Of a stretch of DNA of 64,000 nucleotides, positions 47,049-57,832 are shown piece by piece. The translations under genes were made by a program, and so were the position numbers. The stretch is taken from contig NZ_WHUG01000006.1 of NCBI RefSeq assembly GCF_009380215.1, positions 124,001 through 188,000 on the forward strand, given 5' to 3'. The notes below the pieces were generated by a model. It worked only from the letters and a program-made list of their open reading frames with translations, was not told the DNA's origin and did not search any database. Every line of letters begins with the position of its first letter. Position 1 is the stretch's first letter. This DNA comes from Rugamonas aquatica. GTDB lineage: Bacteria; Pseudomonadota; Gammaproteobacteria; Burkholderiales; Burkholderiaceae_D.

Positions 47049-50000
47049 TCACATCGGCGGCATGGCCAGCAGCGCCATGTTGCGGCCCTTTTCCTTGGCG
47101 CGATACAGCGCGCGGTCGGCCATCTGCACCAGCAGCTCCGGCGAGCTGTCCTCGGTCGGCACCATCACCGCCACGCCGATGCTGATGGTCAGGATGCCGA
47201 ACGGCGATTGCTCATGCGGCAACTGGCGCCGCGCCAGCTCGGCGCAGATTTCCTCGGCGATGCCGAAGGCGTCGGCGGCGTCGGTGGCGGCCGCCAGCAG
47301 CGCGAATTCCTCGCCGCCGTAGCGCGCCACCAGGTCGGTGGTGCGGCGGCCGTGCGTGGTGATCAGGTCGGCCACGGTGCGCAGCGTCGAGTCGCCGGCC
47401 AGGTGGCCGTAGTGGTCGTTGTATTTCTTGAAGTAGTCGACATCCAGCATCGACAGCGCCAGCGTCTGGCCGGTGCGCGCCGCGCGCCGCCATTCCGCCT
47501 CCAGCGCCAGGTCGAAGCCGCGCCGGTTGCTGACGCCGGTCAGGCCGTCGGTGGTGCTGAGCGCGGCCAGCTTGCGGTTCGACTCCTCCAGCTCGCCGGT
47601 GCGCGCCGCCACCAGCTGCTTCAGCTCGGCCTCGCGGCGGGTCAGGCGCTGGATGCGGATTTTATACGCCAGCATCAGCGAGCCGACGATCAGCGCGGCA
47701 CCGCCGGCGCGGAACCACCAGCGCTGCCAGAACGGCGGCGTGATGGTGATGTTCAAGGTGGCCGGCTCCGGGTTCCACACGCCCAGGTGGTTGGCCGCCT
47801 TGACGCGGAACACGTAGTGGCCCGGATTCAGATTGGTGTAGCTGGCGCTGCGGTGGGCGGCGTCGGTCTCCACCCAGTCGCGGTCGAAGCCTTGCAGCTG
47901 GTAGGAGTAGCGGTTCTCGCTGGGCTCGGTGTAGTGCAGCGCGGCGAACTCCAGCGAGAACACCGTGGCCTGCGCCGACAGCGTCAGCGCGGTCGGCGAG
48001 GTCACCGGCCCTTCGGCCTTGACGTTCTCGCCCGGCTTGCCGTCTTGCAGCGAGTGGTTGAACACGGTGATGTCGGTGATCGCCACCTGCGGCGGCACCG
48101 AGCTGGTGCGCACCGCCGATGGCGTCACCGCCGTCATGCCGTGCACGCCGCCGAAGTACAGCACGCCGTTCTCGCCCATCGATGAAGAGTTGACGGTGAA
48201 GCCCTCGGTCAGGCCGTCTGAGGCGGTGAAGCGCGCCACCTGGCCGGTGGCCGGATCGAGGCGGTACAGGCCGGCGATGGTGCTGCACCAGATCTTGCCG
48301 TCGAGGTCGTGCTGGATGGCGAGGATCTTGGGCGCGCGCATGGCCGCCGCATACGATTTGAAGCTGATCGTGCCGTCCGGCTTGAACACCACCAGGTCCA
48401 GCCCCTTGCTGGTGCCGACCCAGATGCGGCCTTGCGCGTCCTCGTGCAGGCTGGCGATGTTGTCGTCGCTGAGGCTGTTCTTGTCGTTGCCGGCGTGGCG
48501 GTAGTGGCGGAACTTGCCGGTGGCCGTGTCGAGCAGGTCGAGGCCGCCGCCATTCCATTCCGAGCCGGCCCACACGCGGCCGGCGCGGTCTTCCAGCACC
48601 GCCGAGGTGCCGTTAACGCTGCGCGTGCCCGGGTCTTGCGGATCGTTGTAGTAGATCTTGCGGGCGTCGGTTCTGGTGTCGTAGCGTATCAGGCTGTTGC
48701 CGGTGGCCAGCCACAGCATGCCGCCGGCGCCGGGCGCGATGGCGTTGATGTAGTCGCTGGCGGTGTTGCCGAAGTGGATGACCTGGAAGGGGCTGTCCGG
48801 CGTGTCCAGCCGGTTCAGGCCGTTCGACGTGCCCAGCCACAGCGGGCCCTTGCCGTCGTCGTCCTGGTACATGCTGTAGACGATGGAGTGGCTCAGCATG
48901 CCGGGCTTCTTGTCGTCGGCGCGGTAGCTCTTGATGACGGTGCTGGTGGCCGGATCGTACAAGCTCATGCCGACGTTGCCGCCCAACCAGATGCGCCCGC
49001 CCGGCGCGCGGGACAGGCTCAACAGCGCGTTGCTGGCCGGCGCCGAACGGCTGTCGATGCGGAACGGCACGTGGCGGGTAAAGCCTTCGCTCGACAGGTT
49101 GGCCAGGCTGATGCCGTCGGTGAAGGAGGCGATCCACAGCATGCCGCCGCGGTCCTGCATCACCGCGCGCAGATTGTCGCCGGGCAGGCTGTACGGGTCG
49201 TCGGCCGCGTGCACGAACTGGTCGAACTCGCCGGTCGATTCATTCCAGCGCAGCAGGCCGGCCGACAGCGTGGTGCACCACAGCGTGCCCTTGTTGTCGA
49301 TGTTGAAGTTGGTGATGCGGCTGTACGGCGAGGCGATGGCCTTGCGCGTGTCCCAGTCGCTCTTGCCGTCCCAGCGGATCACGCCCGATTCCGTGCCTAT
49401 CCACAGCATGCCGTTCTGGTCGAACTGCAGCGCGCGCACGATGTTGACGCGGGCGTCGGGCTTGGGCGCCGGGTCGACCTGGTGGTGGCGGAAGCGGGTG
49501 GCGCCCGGCGCCAGGTAGTCCAGCCCACCGGGCCAGGTGCCGATCCAGACGCCGCCCTTGGCGTCCAGCGCCAGCGCGTTCAGGTCGTTGCTGGCCAGGC
49601 TGTCGGGATCGGCCTCGTCGTGCGCGTAGACGGTGAACTTGCCGGTGGCCGGATCGAAGTGCTGCAGGCCGCCCCAGCTGCCCACCCACATGCCGTTCTT
49701 GCCGTCGGAAATGATGTTCTTGATGATGCGGTGGTTCTTGGGCGCCTTGCCCGGCGGCGCGAACAGCGTGAAGTTGTTGCTCTCCGGGTTGAAGCGCGCC
49801 AGGCCGTTCTGGGTGCCGGCCCAGATGCGGCCCTGCTTGTCCTCGTAGATGGCGGATACGCGGTCGTGCGGCAGGCTGTTCGGATCGCCGGGATTGTTGA
49901 TGTACTTGACCGCCTGGTAGCCGTTGTAGCGGTACAGGCCGTTGGTATGGGTGCCGACCCAGATGAAGCCTTTCCTGTCCTGCATCAGCGACAGCATCGA

Positions 50001-50156
50001 CGGCTCGTCGCCGCCCAGCGGGCCCAGTTTCTTGAAGCGCAGCGACGGCGCCGGCGCGGCATCGGCCTGCGGGGCGAGCGGCAGCGTGGCAAGCAGGGCA
50101 ATCAGCAGCAGGAATGGCAGGAGCAAACGGCGTACAACCGGCGATGACAGGAGCAT
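47049..50156 (-). CDS. Two-component-regulator-propeller sensor with GGDEF output
   Basis: 1035 residues. Signal peptide or anchor at 1-33 (LLLPFLLLIALLATLPLAPQ). Residues about 45-720 form repeated Reg_prop blades (GFIWVGTHTNGLYRYNG, GRIWAGTQNGLARFNP, GGVWIGTWPGGLDYL) building two beta-propellers. A Y_Y_Y domain follows (about 735-800), then one TM near 815 and a short coiled coil. The GGDEF domain has GGEEF near residue 947 and an RTTD inhibitory site five before it, so it should be an active diguanylate cyclase. The periplasmic propellers probably bind an oligosaccharide-like ligand, as in hybrid sensors of this type. Confidence 0.92.
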   Translation of the reverse strand: MLLSSPVVRRLLLPFLLLIALLATLPLAPQADAAPAPSLRFKKLGPLGGDEPSMLSLMQDRKGFIWVGTHTNGLYRYNGYQAVKYINNPGDPNSLPHDRVSAIYEDKQGRIWAGTQNGLARFNPESNNFTLFAPPGKAPKNHRIIKNIISDGKNGMWVGSWGGLQHFDPATGKFTVYAHDEADPDSLASNDLNALALDAKGGVWIGTWPGGLDYLAPGATRFRHHQVDPAPKPDARVNIVRALQFDQNGMLWIGTESGVIRWDGKSDWDTRKAIASPYSRITNFNIDNKGTLWCTTLSAGLLRWNESTGEFDQFVHAADDPYSLPGDNLRAVMQDRGGMLWIASFTDGISLANLSSEGFTRHVPFRIDSRSAPASNALLSLSRAPGGRIWLGGNVGMSLYDPATSTVIKSYRADDKKPGMLSHSIVYSMYQDDDGKGPLWLGTSNGLNRLDTPDSPFQVIHFGNTASDYINAIAPGAGGMLWLATGNSLIRYDTRTDARKIYYNDPQDPGTRSVNGTSAVLEDRAGRVWAGSEWNGGGLDLLDTATGKFRHYRHAGNDKNSLSDDNIASLHEDAQGRIWVGTSKGLDLVVFKPDGTISFKSYAAAMRAPKILAIQHDLDGKIWCSTIAGLYRLDPATGQVARFTASDGLTEGFTVNSSSMGENGVLYFGGVHGMTAVTPSAVRTSSVPPQVAITDITVFNHSLQDGKPGENVKAEGPVTSPTALTLSAQATVFSLEFAALHYTEPSENRYSYQLQGFDRDWVETDAAHRSASYTNLNPGHYVFRVKAANHLGVWNPEPATLNITITPPFWQRWWFRAGGAALIVGSLMLAYKIRIQRLTRREAELKQLVAARTGELEESNRKLAALSTTDGLTGVSNRRGFDLALEAEWRRAARTGQTLALSMLDVDYFKKYNDHYGHLAGDSTLRTVADLITTHGRRTTDLVARYGGEEFALLAAATDAADAFGIAEEICAELARRQLPHEQSPFGILTISIGVAVMVPTEDSSPELLVQMADRALYRAKEKGRNMALLAMPPM

Positions 50157-50430
50157 GGGGGGAATCCGATGGCGGGAGATTTCTGGTCAGATTAACTATT
50201 ATACATACCATTGATGCAATGGTTTCGATATAAAAGCCGGTGGTTTTTAGCGCAGTTGCCGGAAATTAGGGTATAGTTTACGGCGCTCATTGTATCCTGC
50301 TGTTATCGCGTGCCGCCCCGCCGGTCCTTCCGCACTTCCTCCAAGTTGACCATCAGCCAGGGCCGGCAGTGCAAATATGTTGTTATTTGAAGAAAGCTTG
50401 GCTGTCCGCCGCAGGGCCGCCGCACACATT

Positions 50431-52080
<1,650 letters not shown>

Positions 52081-52098
52081 CAGCAAGCGCCCCGGCGT

Positions 52099-52950
52099 TC
52101 AGGGTTTGCGGTAGACGCAGACCACGATATCGCTGGGGAAGGCGCGCAGTACCGGGATCGTCATCATGACGGCGGCGTATTGCGCGTAGATGCTGAGCCA
52201 GGTTCCCTGGCCGGCACAGCGCAAGCGCTCCAGCATGCTCTTGGCGCGCACCGCGGGCAGCTCGGCCTTGAGCCGCAGCTCCAGTCCCTGACCACCGACC
52301 AGCTTGCTCAAATTCCCCGCTTCGAAGTAGTGCACGTGCGGCGACGGCAAGCCCTTCTGCCACAGGCGTTCGAACGGCGCCCGCCAGCCCACGCGCGCGA
52401 ACAGCTTGGACAGCCGATAGAAGAAGCCCCGGCTATTGGGCAGGTTCAGGATCAGGATGCCGCCCGGCGTCAGCCGCTCGCGGCAGGCCGCCAGCGCCGA
52501 CTTGATGTCGGGGATATGCTCGATCACATCGTTGAACACAATCACATCGAAACGTTCGTCCGCCTCCAGCGCATCGGGGAAGAAGCCGTTGCGCACCGGC
52601 AGGCCGCGCGCGGCGGTCTTGTTGGCCACGGCCGTGTCGGGCTCCATGCCCAGCACATCGAAATCGTCGCGGGCGGCTTCCAGGAACCAGCCGTGGGCGG
52701 CGCCCACGTCCAGCAGGCGGCGCGCGCCGGCCGGCGCCAGCTCTTTCGCATAGCCGACGATGGTCTTGAAATTTTCCTGGCGGATGGCCTTCAGGCCGGC
52801 TTCGCGCTGGGCCTCGTCCACGTGCACATGGACTTCGGCGTCGTTAATCGTGGGCAGCAGCGCCGCGCTCTCGTAGCGGCAGGACGGACAGACGCGGTGC
52901 CAGGCGGAGAGCCCCGGCGCCGTTTGTTGTTTGCAAACCAGACAATCCAT
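52099..52950 (-). CDS. Class I SAM-dependent methyltransferase with N-terminal zinc ribbon
   Basis: 283 residues from the ATG at 52950, with AGGGGA in front. The N-terminal MDCLVCKQQ...HRVCPSCRY has two CxxC pairs that form a zinc ribbon. RLLDVGAAHGWFLEAARDD is motif I of the methyltransferase, then LGMEPD, FDVIVFNDVIEHIPD and PGGILILNLPNSRG. This layout is typical of sugar or small-molecule methyltransferases in polysaccharide clusters. The substrate is unknown. It is at the left edge of the surface-glycan region. Confidence 0.87.
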   Translation of the reverse strand: MDCLVCKQQTAPGLSAWHRVCPSCRYESAALLPTINDAEVHVHVDEAQREAGLKAIRQENFKTIVGYAKELAPAGARRLLDVGAAHGWFLEAARDDFDVLGMEPDTAVANKTAARGLPVRNGFFPDALEADERFDVIVFNDVIEHIPDIKSALAACRERLTPGGILILNLPNSRGFFYRLSKLFARVGWRAPFERLWQKGLPSPHVHYFEAGNLSKLVGGQGLELRLKAELPAVRAKSMLERLRCAGQGTWLSIYAQYAAVMMTIPVLRAFPSDIVVCVYRKP

Positions 52951-53024
52951 GTAATCCCCTGTTTGAACCAATACTCAAGCGAGGCATTAAATGTATAGCA
53001 AGATTGAACGATAGGCCAGCGCTT

Positions 53025-54176
53025 TCAAGCCCTGCGCTTGATCGCTTGCGCTGGGGCGACAGGCGTTGGCGCTTCGACTCGCCGCGTCACCAGCCGCAGC
53101 AACACGTTGCGGACCTTGTTGGACAAGCCCTGTTCCAGATAGCGGTGCGACAGCGCCGCCACCGACAGCGCGCAGGCGATCGACAGCTGGATCGACCAGC
53201 AGTTGGACCACAAGCTGTTGAGACCGTTCATCTGCAAGGCTTTCAATTCCAGGCCCTGCGCGACCGGGTGGGTCAGGTAGAGCGAATACGAAATCGAACC
53301 CATCCAGAGCCACAGCGCCGGCGTGCGGATCTGCACGGTCTTGCTGGCCAGCGCCATCACCAGCACCAGCAGCGCCAGCGGCCAGCCGTAGTGGGTCGGG
53401 CCGTGGCCCTCCACCGCGCGGCTGTAGATGGCGAAGATGACGAACGACAGGCTCAGGCCCAGCGCATGCCAGGGCATCTGGCGGCCGGGGATGCGCAGCC
53501 ATGGCTGGCGGTGCGCCCAGCCTATCATCACGCCGATCAGGAATTCCAGCACGAAGGGACTGGTGACGATGCTCATGTAGCGGGCCGTGAAGCCGTGGTC
53601 GCGGTTGACCTCCATGCTCAAGCCGGCGTGGCCCAGCGGCAGCAGGATCACCGTCAGCAGCACCCACGACGCCAGCACGAACCAGCGCAGGCGCTTGAAC
53701 AGCATGCTGGCGGCGAAGATCAGATAGAAGTACATCTCGAATTCCAGCGTCCACGCCACCACCAGCGTCAGGCCGAAGTAGGGCGCCTGGTGCGGATCGG
53801 CCGGCACCATGGCCAGCGTGCGCAGGAAGGTCAGCCGGTTGGCCGCCGAATCGAAGTAACTGAAACCGCCGTTGAGTACGTAGGCCGCGGCCAGCGTGGC
53901 GATCGCGTAGGCCGGCCACACGCGCGCGAAGCGCTTGATGAGGAAGCGCAGCGCCTCGCCCGCGCCACCGGCGCTGCCGGCGGTCGAGTAGTACATGATG
54001 AAGCCGCTGATGATGAAGAACAGGTCGACGCCCATCGCGCCTGGCGTCAGCAGCTGGTCGGCCAGCGGCCAGGAGGGCGTGCCGAGCAGCGCATACCGGC
54101 TGTGGGTCAGTACCACCAGCAACGCGGCCACGCCGCGCAGCAACTGCACCCAGTGCAGGTTTTTTTCTTGATTCAT
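53025..54176 (-). CDS. AT3 (OafA-like) membrane acyltransferase
   Basis: 383 residues from the ATG at 54176. The family start is present, WVQLLRGVAALLVVLTHSRY with the catalytic His, followed by about ten TM helices and the conserved GVDLFFIISGFIMYYST. A further H-P pair occurs near the end (LTHPVAQ). These proteins transfer O-acetyl or other acyl groups to surface polysaccharides. It has no SGNH extension, so another protein or the TM domain alone must handle transfer. It is upstream of the methyltransferase on the same strand. Confidence 0.9.
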   Translation of the reverse strand: MNQEKNLHWVQLLRGVAALLVVLTHSRYALLGTPSWPLADQLLTPGAMGVDLFFIISGFIMYYSTAGSAGGAGEALRFLIKRFARVWPAYAIATLAAAYVLNGGFSYFDSAANRLTFLRTLAMVPADPHQAPYFGLTLVVAWTLEFEMYFYLIFAASMLFKRLRWFVLASWVLLTVILLPLGHAGLSMEVNRDHGFTARYMSIVTSPFVLEFLIGVMIGWAHRQPWLRIPGRQMPWHALGLSLSFVIFAIYSRAVEGHGPTHYGWPLALLVLVMALASKTVQIRTPALWLWMGSISYSLYLTHPVAQGLELKALQMNGLNSLWSNCWSIQLSIACALSVAALSHRYLEQGLSNKVRNVLLRLVTRRVEAPTPVAPAQAIKRRA

Positions 54177-54266
54177 TGCAGCGGACGACTTTCGGTGTTG
54201 TGAGGGCGCCGCAATTCTAACTGTTTGCCCATGAAACAATCTCACCAAATTCCACACGTGTGATGC

Positions 54267-55034
54267 TTAGCGCGCCAGCCAGTCCGCCATGTTCTGCTGC
54301 ATCGCCTCGTAGGTGTAGAAGCGGCGCTGCTCGTAGTACAGCGGGCCGGCGTGCGGCCGCTGCGCCAGCCGCTCCAGCGCGACCGGTTGCAGCTGCTGGC
54401 TGCCGTGGCGCAGGTAGTGCCACAGCACGAAGGGGAACAGGCCGACCCAGGTTTTCCACTGGCTCGGATAGCGCAGCAGCCGGCCCAGGTGGCGCAGCCG
54501 CGCGCCCCAGCCGATGGACGCGCGTTCCACCGCGCCGTTGGCCGCCAGCGGCGCCAGCACGTTGAACCACGGCGCCTTGCGCTGCCAGGCGTTGTACAGC
54601 GAGTACTGGCGCAGCCGCGCGATCAGGCCCAGGCGTTGCGCCGTGTGGGCGGTCAGGAAGTGCAGCGCGTCATGATCGTGATGGCCGCCTTCCCAGGCGG
54701 TGACGCAGATCAGTTCGACCTGGCCGAAGCCGGCCATCCAGTCGCGCAGCCAGCGGCCGGCGGCATCCATGTGGCGCGGCAGGCTGCCGTCGACGATGCC
54801 GAGGCTGTCGCCGGCGAACACGATGTCGCGCGCGTCCACGCCCATGGCGGTCAGCACCGCCAGCGATTCGGCGTTGCGGCGCGGGCCGCTGCCGGCCGCA
54901 CCCTCGGTCAGATAGGCGCAGGCCACGCGACGCCCGCGCCGCAGGCTGTCCTCGATGGCGTGGAAGACGCCGTACTCGTCGTCCTGGTGGGCGAACAGGA
55001 ATAGCGCGGCCAGGGCGTCGGGCTTAGTAGGCAT
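54267..55034 (-). CDS. PIG-L family deacetylase
   Basis: 255 residues. The zinc-binding motif AHQDDE lies at 15-20 (LFLFAHQDDEYG), with the third ligand His in GGHHDHDALHF. It belongs to the LmbE/PIG-L fold that removes acetyl from N-acetylglucosamine-type groups. In a glycan cluster it would deacetylate a sugar intermediate; the substrate is not known. Its start lies 11 bases inside the end of the upstream GNAT gene, so the two are coupled. Confidence 0.9.
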   Translation of the reverse strand: MPTKPDALAALFLFAHQDDEYGVFHAIEDSLRRGRRVACAYLTEGAAGSGPRRNAESLAVLTAMGVDARDIVFAGDSLGIVDGSLPRHMDAAGRWLRDWMAGFGQVELICVTAWEGGHHDHDALHFLTAHTAQRLGLIARLRQYSLYNAWQRKAPWFNVLAPLAANGAVERASIGWGARLRHLGRLLRYPSQWKTWVGLFPFVLWHYLRHGSQQLQPVALERLAQRPHAGPLYYEQRRFYTYEAMQQNMADWLAR

Positions 55035-55911
55035 CGAAGTCGAGGAAGCTGAAGCGGATCGCCGCCGGGTCGAGCTGGGCCACGCGCCCGGACAGCGAGC
55101 GGTAGATCAGGTTCAGCGGCGACGGCCGCAGGCGCTGCGGGATAGCCGGATAGCCGGTGTAGCGGCGTTCGCTGTCCGGCACCAGGCCCAGGTAGAGGCG
55201 CGCGGGCGCCCAGGCGCCGGCCACAGTGTTGTGGTCCGGCGCGGCGCCGGCCGCCAAGGCCAGCTCGCCGTAGGCGCGCGCCACGCTCAGCGCGGCGGCG
55301 TCGAACTGCCACAGCGCGCCGCGCCGGCGCATGCGTACCGGGTTGTCGGGATTGGCGCAGCGCCAGGCCAGCGCGGCCGGGCTGCGCTGGCGTTCGAAGC
55401 TGACCGCCGCGCCCTGGCCGTGCGGCCGCGTGCCGACGCCGCCCCAGCCCAGCCGCGCTTCCAGCGGCCGCACCAGCTGGAAGCCCAGCTTGCGGATGAA
55501 GCCGGGCGTGCTGTTGGCGTTGGCCACGCCGTAGACCGCGTCATAGCCCTGCTCGCGGGCGCTATCGTAGGTCAGCGCCGCCAGCCTGGTGAACAAGCCC
55601 TTGCCCTGATAGTCGGGATGGGTGGCGGTGTTGAGCGACAGCAGCACGCGCACGTCCTGCCCGCCGATGCGCGCCACGCCGGGCACGCAGACATAGTGCG
55701 CGGCCAGGCGCTCGCCATCCCAGGCGTCGTAGCCGGCCGCCGCGCCGTCCGGATTGTCGGCGTACAGCCAGCGCAGATAGGCCGGCGTGAACTTGCTGGC
55801 GTCCGGGAAGCAGGCGGCGAACAGCGCGCCGTACTTGGCCAGCGCGGCCTCGTCGTAGCGCACCGGGGCGAAGGTCAGCGTGGGAGTGGCAGCGGCAGTA
55901 TCAGCAGTCAT
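55024..55911 (-). CDS. GNAT-family N-acetyltransferase
   Basis: 295 residues. TATHPDYQGKGLFTRLAALT is the acetyl-CoA loop (Q/R-x-x-G-x-G/A), followed by DAVYGVANANSTPGFIRKLG, the typical beta-bulge and last helix. The C-terminal about 130 residues are an extra domain of unknown type. It is translated just before the PIG-L gene (overlap) and just after GtrA (4-base overlap). An acetyltransferase paired with a deacetylase suggests modification of amino-sugars, but this is an inference. Confidence 0.83.
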   Translation of the reverse strand: MTADTAAATPTLTFAPVRYDEAALAKYGALFAACFPDASKFTPAYLRWLYADNPDGAAAGYDAWDGERLAAHYVCVPGVARIGGQDVRVLLSLNTATHPDYQGKGLFTRLAALTYDSAREQGYDAVYGVANANSTPGFIRKLGFQLVRPLEARLGWGGVGTRPHGQGAAVSFERQRSPAALAWRCANPDNPVRMRRRGALWQFDAAALSVARAYGELALAAGAAPDHNTVAGAWAPARLYLGLVPDSERRYTGYPAIPQRLRPSPLNLIYRSLSGRVAQLDPAAIRFSFLDFDAY

Positions 55912-56285
55912 TTGAATACCCAGAATTTACTCAACAGGAAACCGTTGGCGGCCACCACCGGCAGCGAGATCAGCTTGCCGGCCAGCGGATTGCCCAGCAG
56001 CGCTTGCGCCAGCGCCACCAGCAGCAAGGTCAGGCCGTAGTTGATGGCCACCACCACCAGGTAGCGCCACATGCTGTGGCTCTGGCTCAGGCGGGCGAAG
56101 GTGACGCGCGCGTGGAAGAGGTAGTTGACCGCCAGCCCGGCCACGAAGCCGATGCTGGCCGCCGTCAGCGAGGGCAGGTCGGCGCGCAGCGCCAGTTGCA
56201 TCAGACCGATGTCGATCAGCGCCGTCAGCAGGCCGCCGGCGACGAATACCAGGAACTGGCGTTGCAGGAACAGCCGCTTATACAT
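55908..56285 (-). CDS. GtrA-family flippase-like membrane protein
   Basis: 125 residues, four TM helices, with the family pattern FVAGGLLTALIDIGLMQLAL and GFVAGLAVNYLFHARVTFAR and a C-terminal ANGFLLSKFWVFK. GtrA proteins are thought to move undecaprenyl-phosphate-linked sugars across the inner membrane. It overlaps the following GNAT gene by four bases (ATGA) and is divergent from the GtrB-like glycosyltransferase gene, 169 bases apart. Confidence 0.9.
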   Translation of the reverse strand: MYKRLFLQRQFLVFVAGGLLTALIDIGLMQLALRADLPSLTAASIGFVAGLAVNYLFHARVTFARLSQSHSMWRYLVVVAINYGLTLLLVALAQALLGNPLAGKLISLPVVAANGFLLSKFWVFK

Positions 56286-56454
56286 GGGAGATCAGGTGTT
56301 TCATGCGGCAGGAGTGTCCTTGATAGTCGATGGCGCCGAAGGGCTGCCATTTTAGCAGTGTCCGCCCGCCGCAGGGGCAAAGCGGAGGCCGCTGCAGTGT
56401 GCGGCGCGACCATAGTCATGTACAATTTCGCAACTGACACTTACAAATGCTCAA

Positions 56455-57402
56455 TTGAACATCTTTCCTCAGCACCGCATCGCCATCGTAGTCCCATGCT
56501 ACAACGAAGCTCTGACGATCGCCGCCATCGTGCGCGACTTCAACGCCTGTCTGCCCGGCGTGCCGGTCTACGTGTTCGACAATAACTCCAGCGACGACAC
56601 CCAGGCCGTGGCGCGCGCGGCCGGCGCCATCGTGCGCAGCGTGCGCCAGCAGGGCAAGGGCAATGTCATCCGCCGCATGTTCGCCGACGTCGACGCCGAC
56701 GTCTACGTGATGGTCGACGGCGACGACACCTACGACGCCAGCGTGGCGCCGCAGATGGTGCGCCAGCTGCTCGACGAGGGCCTGGACATGCTGGTCGGCA
56801 CCCGCCATGCCGACCAGCAGGAAGCCTACCGCTTCGGCCACCGCTTCGGCAACCGCCTGCTGACCGGCTGCGTGGCCGCGGTGTTCGGCAACACCTTCAC
56901 CGACATGCTGTCGGGCTACCGCATCTTCTCGCGCCGCTACGCCAAGTCCTTCGCGGCGCATGCGGCCGGCTTCGAAACCGAGACCGAGCTGACCGTGCAC
57001 GCGCTGGAATTGCGCATGCCGGTGGCCGAGGTGCCGACCCGCTACGGCGCGCGGCCGGAAGGCTCGGTCAGCAAGCTCAGCACCTATCGCGACGGCATCC
57101 GCATCCTGTGGATGATCCTCAAGCTGTTCAAGTACGAAAAGCCGCTGCCGTTCTTCGCCATCGGCGCCGGCGTCAGCGCGCTGCTGGCGCTGGTGCTGGC
57201 CGAGCCGCTGGTCGCCACCTATCTGCAGACCGGCCTGGTGCCGCGCCTGCCGACGGCCGTGCTGTGCACCGGCCTGGGCATGCTGAGCGTGCTGTTCCTG
57301 TCGTGCGGCCTGATACTCGACACCGTCACCAAGGGCCGCATCGAGCAGAAGCGCTACGCCTACCTGGCGGTGCCGGCGTCGGCGCCGGCCTCCGACGCCT
57401 GA
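56455..57402 (+). CDS. GtrB-like glycosyltransferase, family 2
   Basis: 315 residues from a TTG at 56455; an upstream stop leaves no ATG in frame. The GT-A start IAIVVPCYNEALTIAAIVRD is followed by VFDNNSSDDTQ and the metal-binding DGDDTYDA. Two TM helices at the C-terminus (about 240-260 and 272-296) anchor it, as in GtrB and dolichyl-phosphate mannosyltransferases. It should load a sugar on undecaprenyl phosphate. The stop lies three bases before a GtrA gene, its normal partner. Confidence 0.88.
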   Translation: MNIFPQHRIAIVVPCYNEALTIAAIVRDFNACLPGVPVYVFDNNSSDDTQAVARAAGAIVRSVRQQGKGNVIRRMFADVDADVYVMVDGDDTYDASVAPQMVRQLLDEGLDMLVGTRHADQQEAYRFGHRFGNRLLTGCVAAVFGNTFTDMLSGYRIFSRRYAKSFAAHAAGFETETELTVHALELRMPVAEVPTRYGARPEGSVSKLSTYRDGIRILWMILKLFKYEKPLPFFAIGAGVSALLALVLAEPLVATYLQTGLVPRLPTAVLCTGLGMLSVLFLSCGLILDTVTKGRIEQKRYAYLAVPASAPASDA

Positions 57403-57405
57403 TGC

Positions 57406-57822
57406 ATGCTTAAGCCACACGTCCGCATCCAGCTGCTGCGCTTTGCCGTGGCCGGCGTCGCCGGCCTGGCGGTCGACGTGCTGGTGCTGTACCTGGCGCT
57501 GGCGCTGGGCACCGGCTTCCACGCCGGCCGCGTGCTGTCCTTCCTGTCGGCGGTGTGGGTGACGTGGCAGATCAACCGCCGCTACACCTTCGACGCCGCC
57601 GCCGACTCGCCGTGGCGCCAGTGGTGGCGCTACATCGGCGCCATGGCCTTCGGCGGCGCCGTCAACTACGGCGTCTCGGCCGCCGTCATCGCGCTGATGG
57701 CGGGCTGGCCGGCGGCCGCGCCGCTGCTGCCCGCCGCGCCCCTGCTGGCGGTGTGCTGCGGCACGCTGGCCGGCCTGGCGCTGAACTTCCTGAGCGCCAA
57801 ATTCCTTGTCTTTCAACGCTGA
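57406..57822 (+). CDS. GtrA-family flippase-like membrane protein
   Basis: 138 residues, four TM helices, LLRFAVAGVAGLAVDVLVLY near the start, WVTWQINRRYTFD in the middle and ALNFLSAKFLVFQR at the end. It resembles the protein at 55908 but is not identical to it. With the GtrB-like gene just upstream it would supply a lipid-linked sugar on the periplasmic face. The downstream polytopic protein starts 10 bases later. Confidence 0.9.
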   Translation: MLKPHVRIQLLRFAVAGVAGLAVDVLVLYLALALGTGFHAGRVLSFLSAVWVTWQINRRYTFDAAADSPWRQWWRYIGAMAFGGAVNYGVSAAVIALMAGWPAAAPLLPAAPLLAVCCGTLAGLALNFLSAKFLVFQR

Positions 57823-57832
57823 TCCACCGCCT

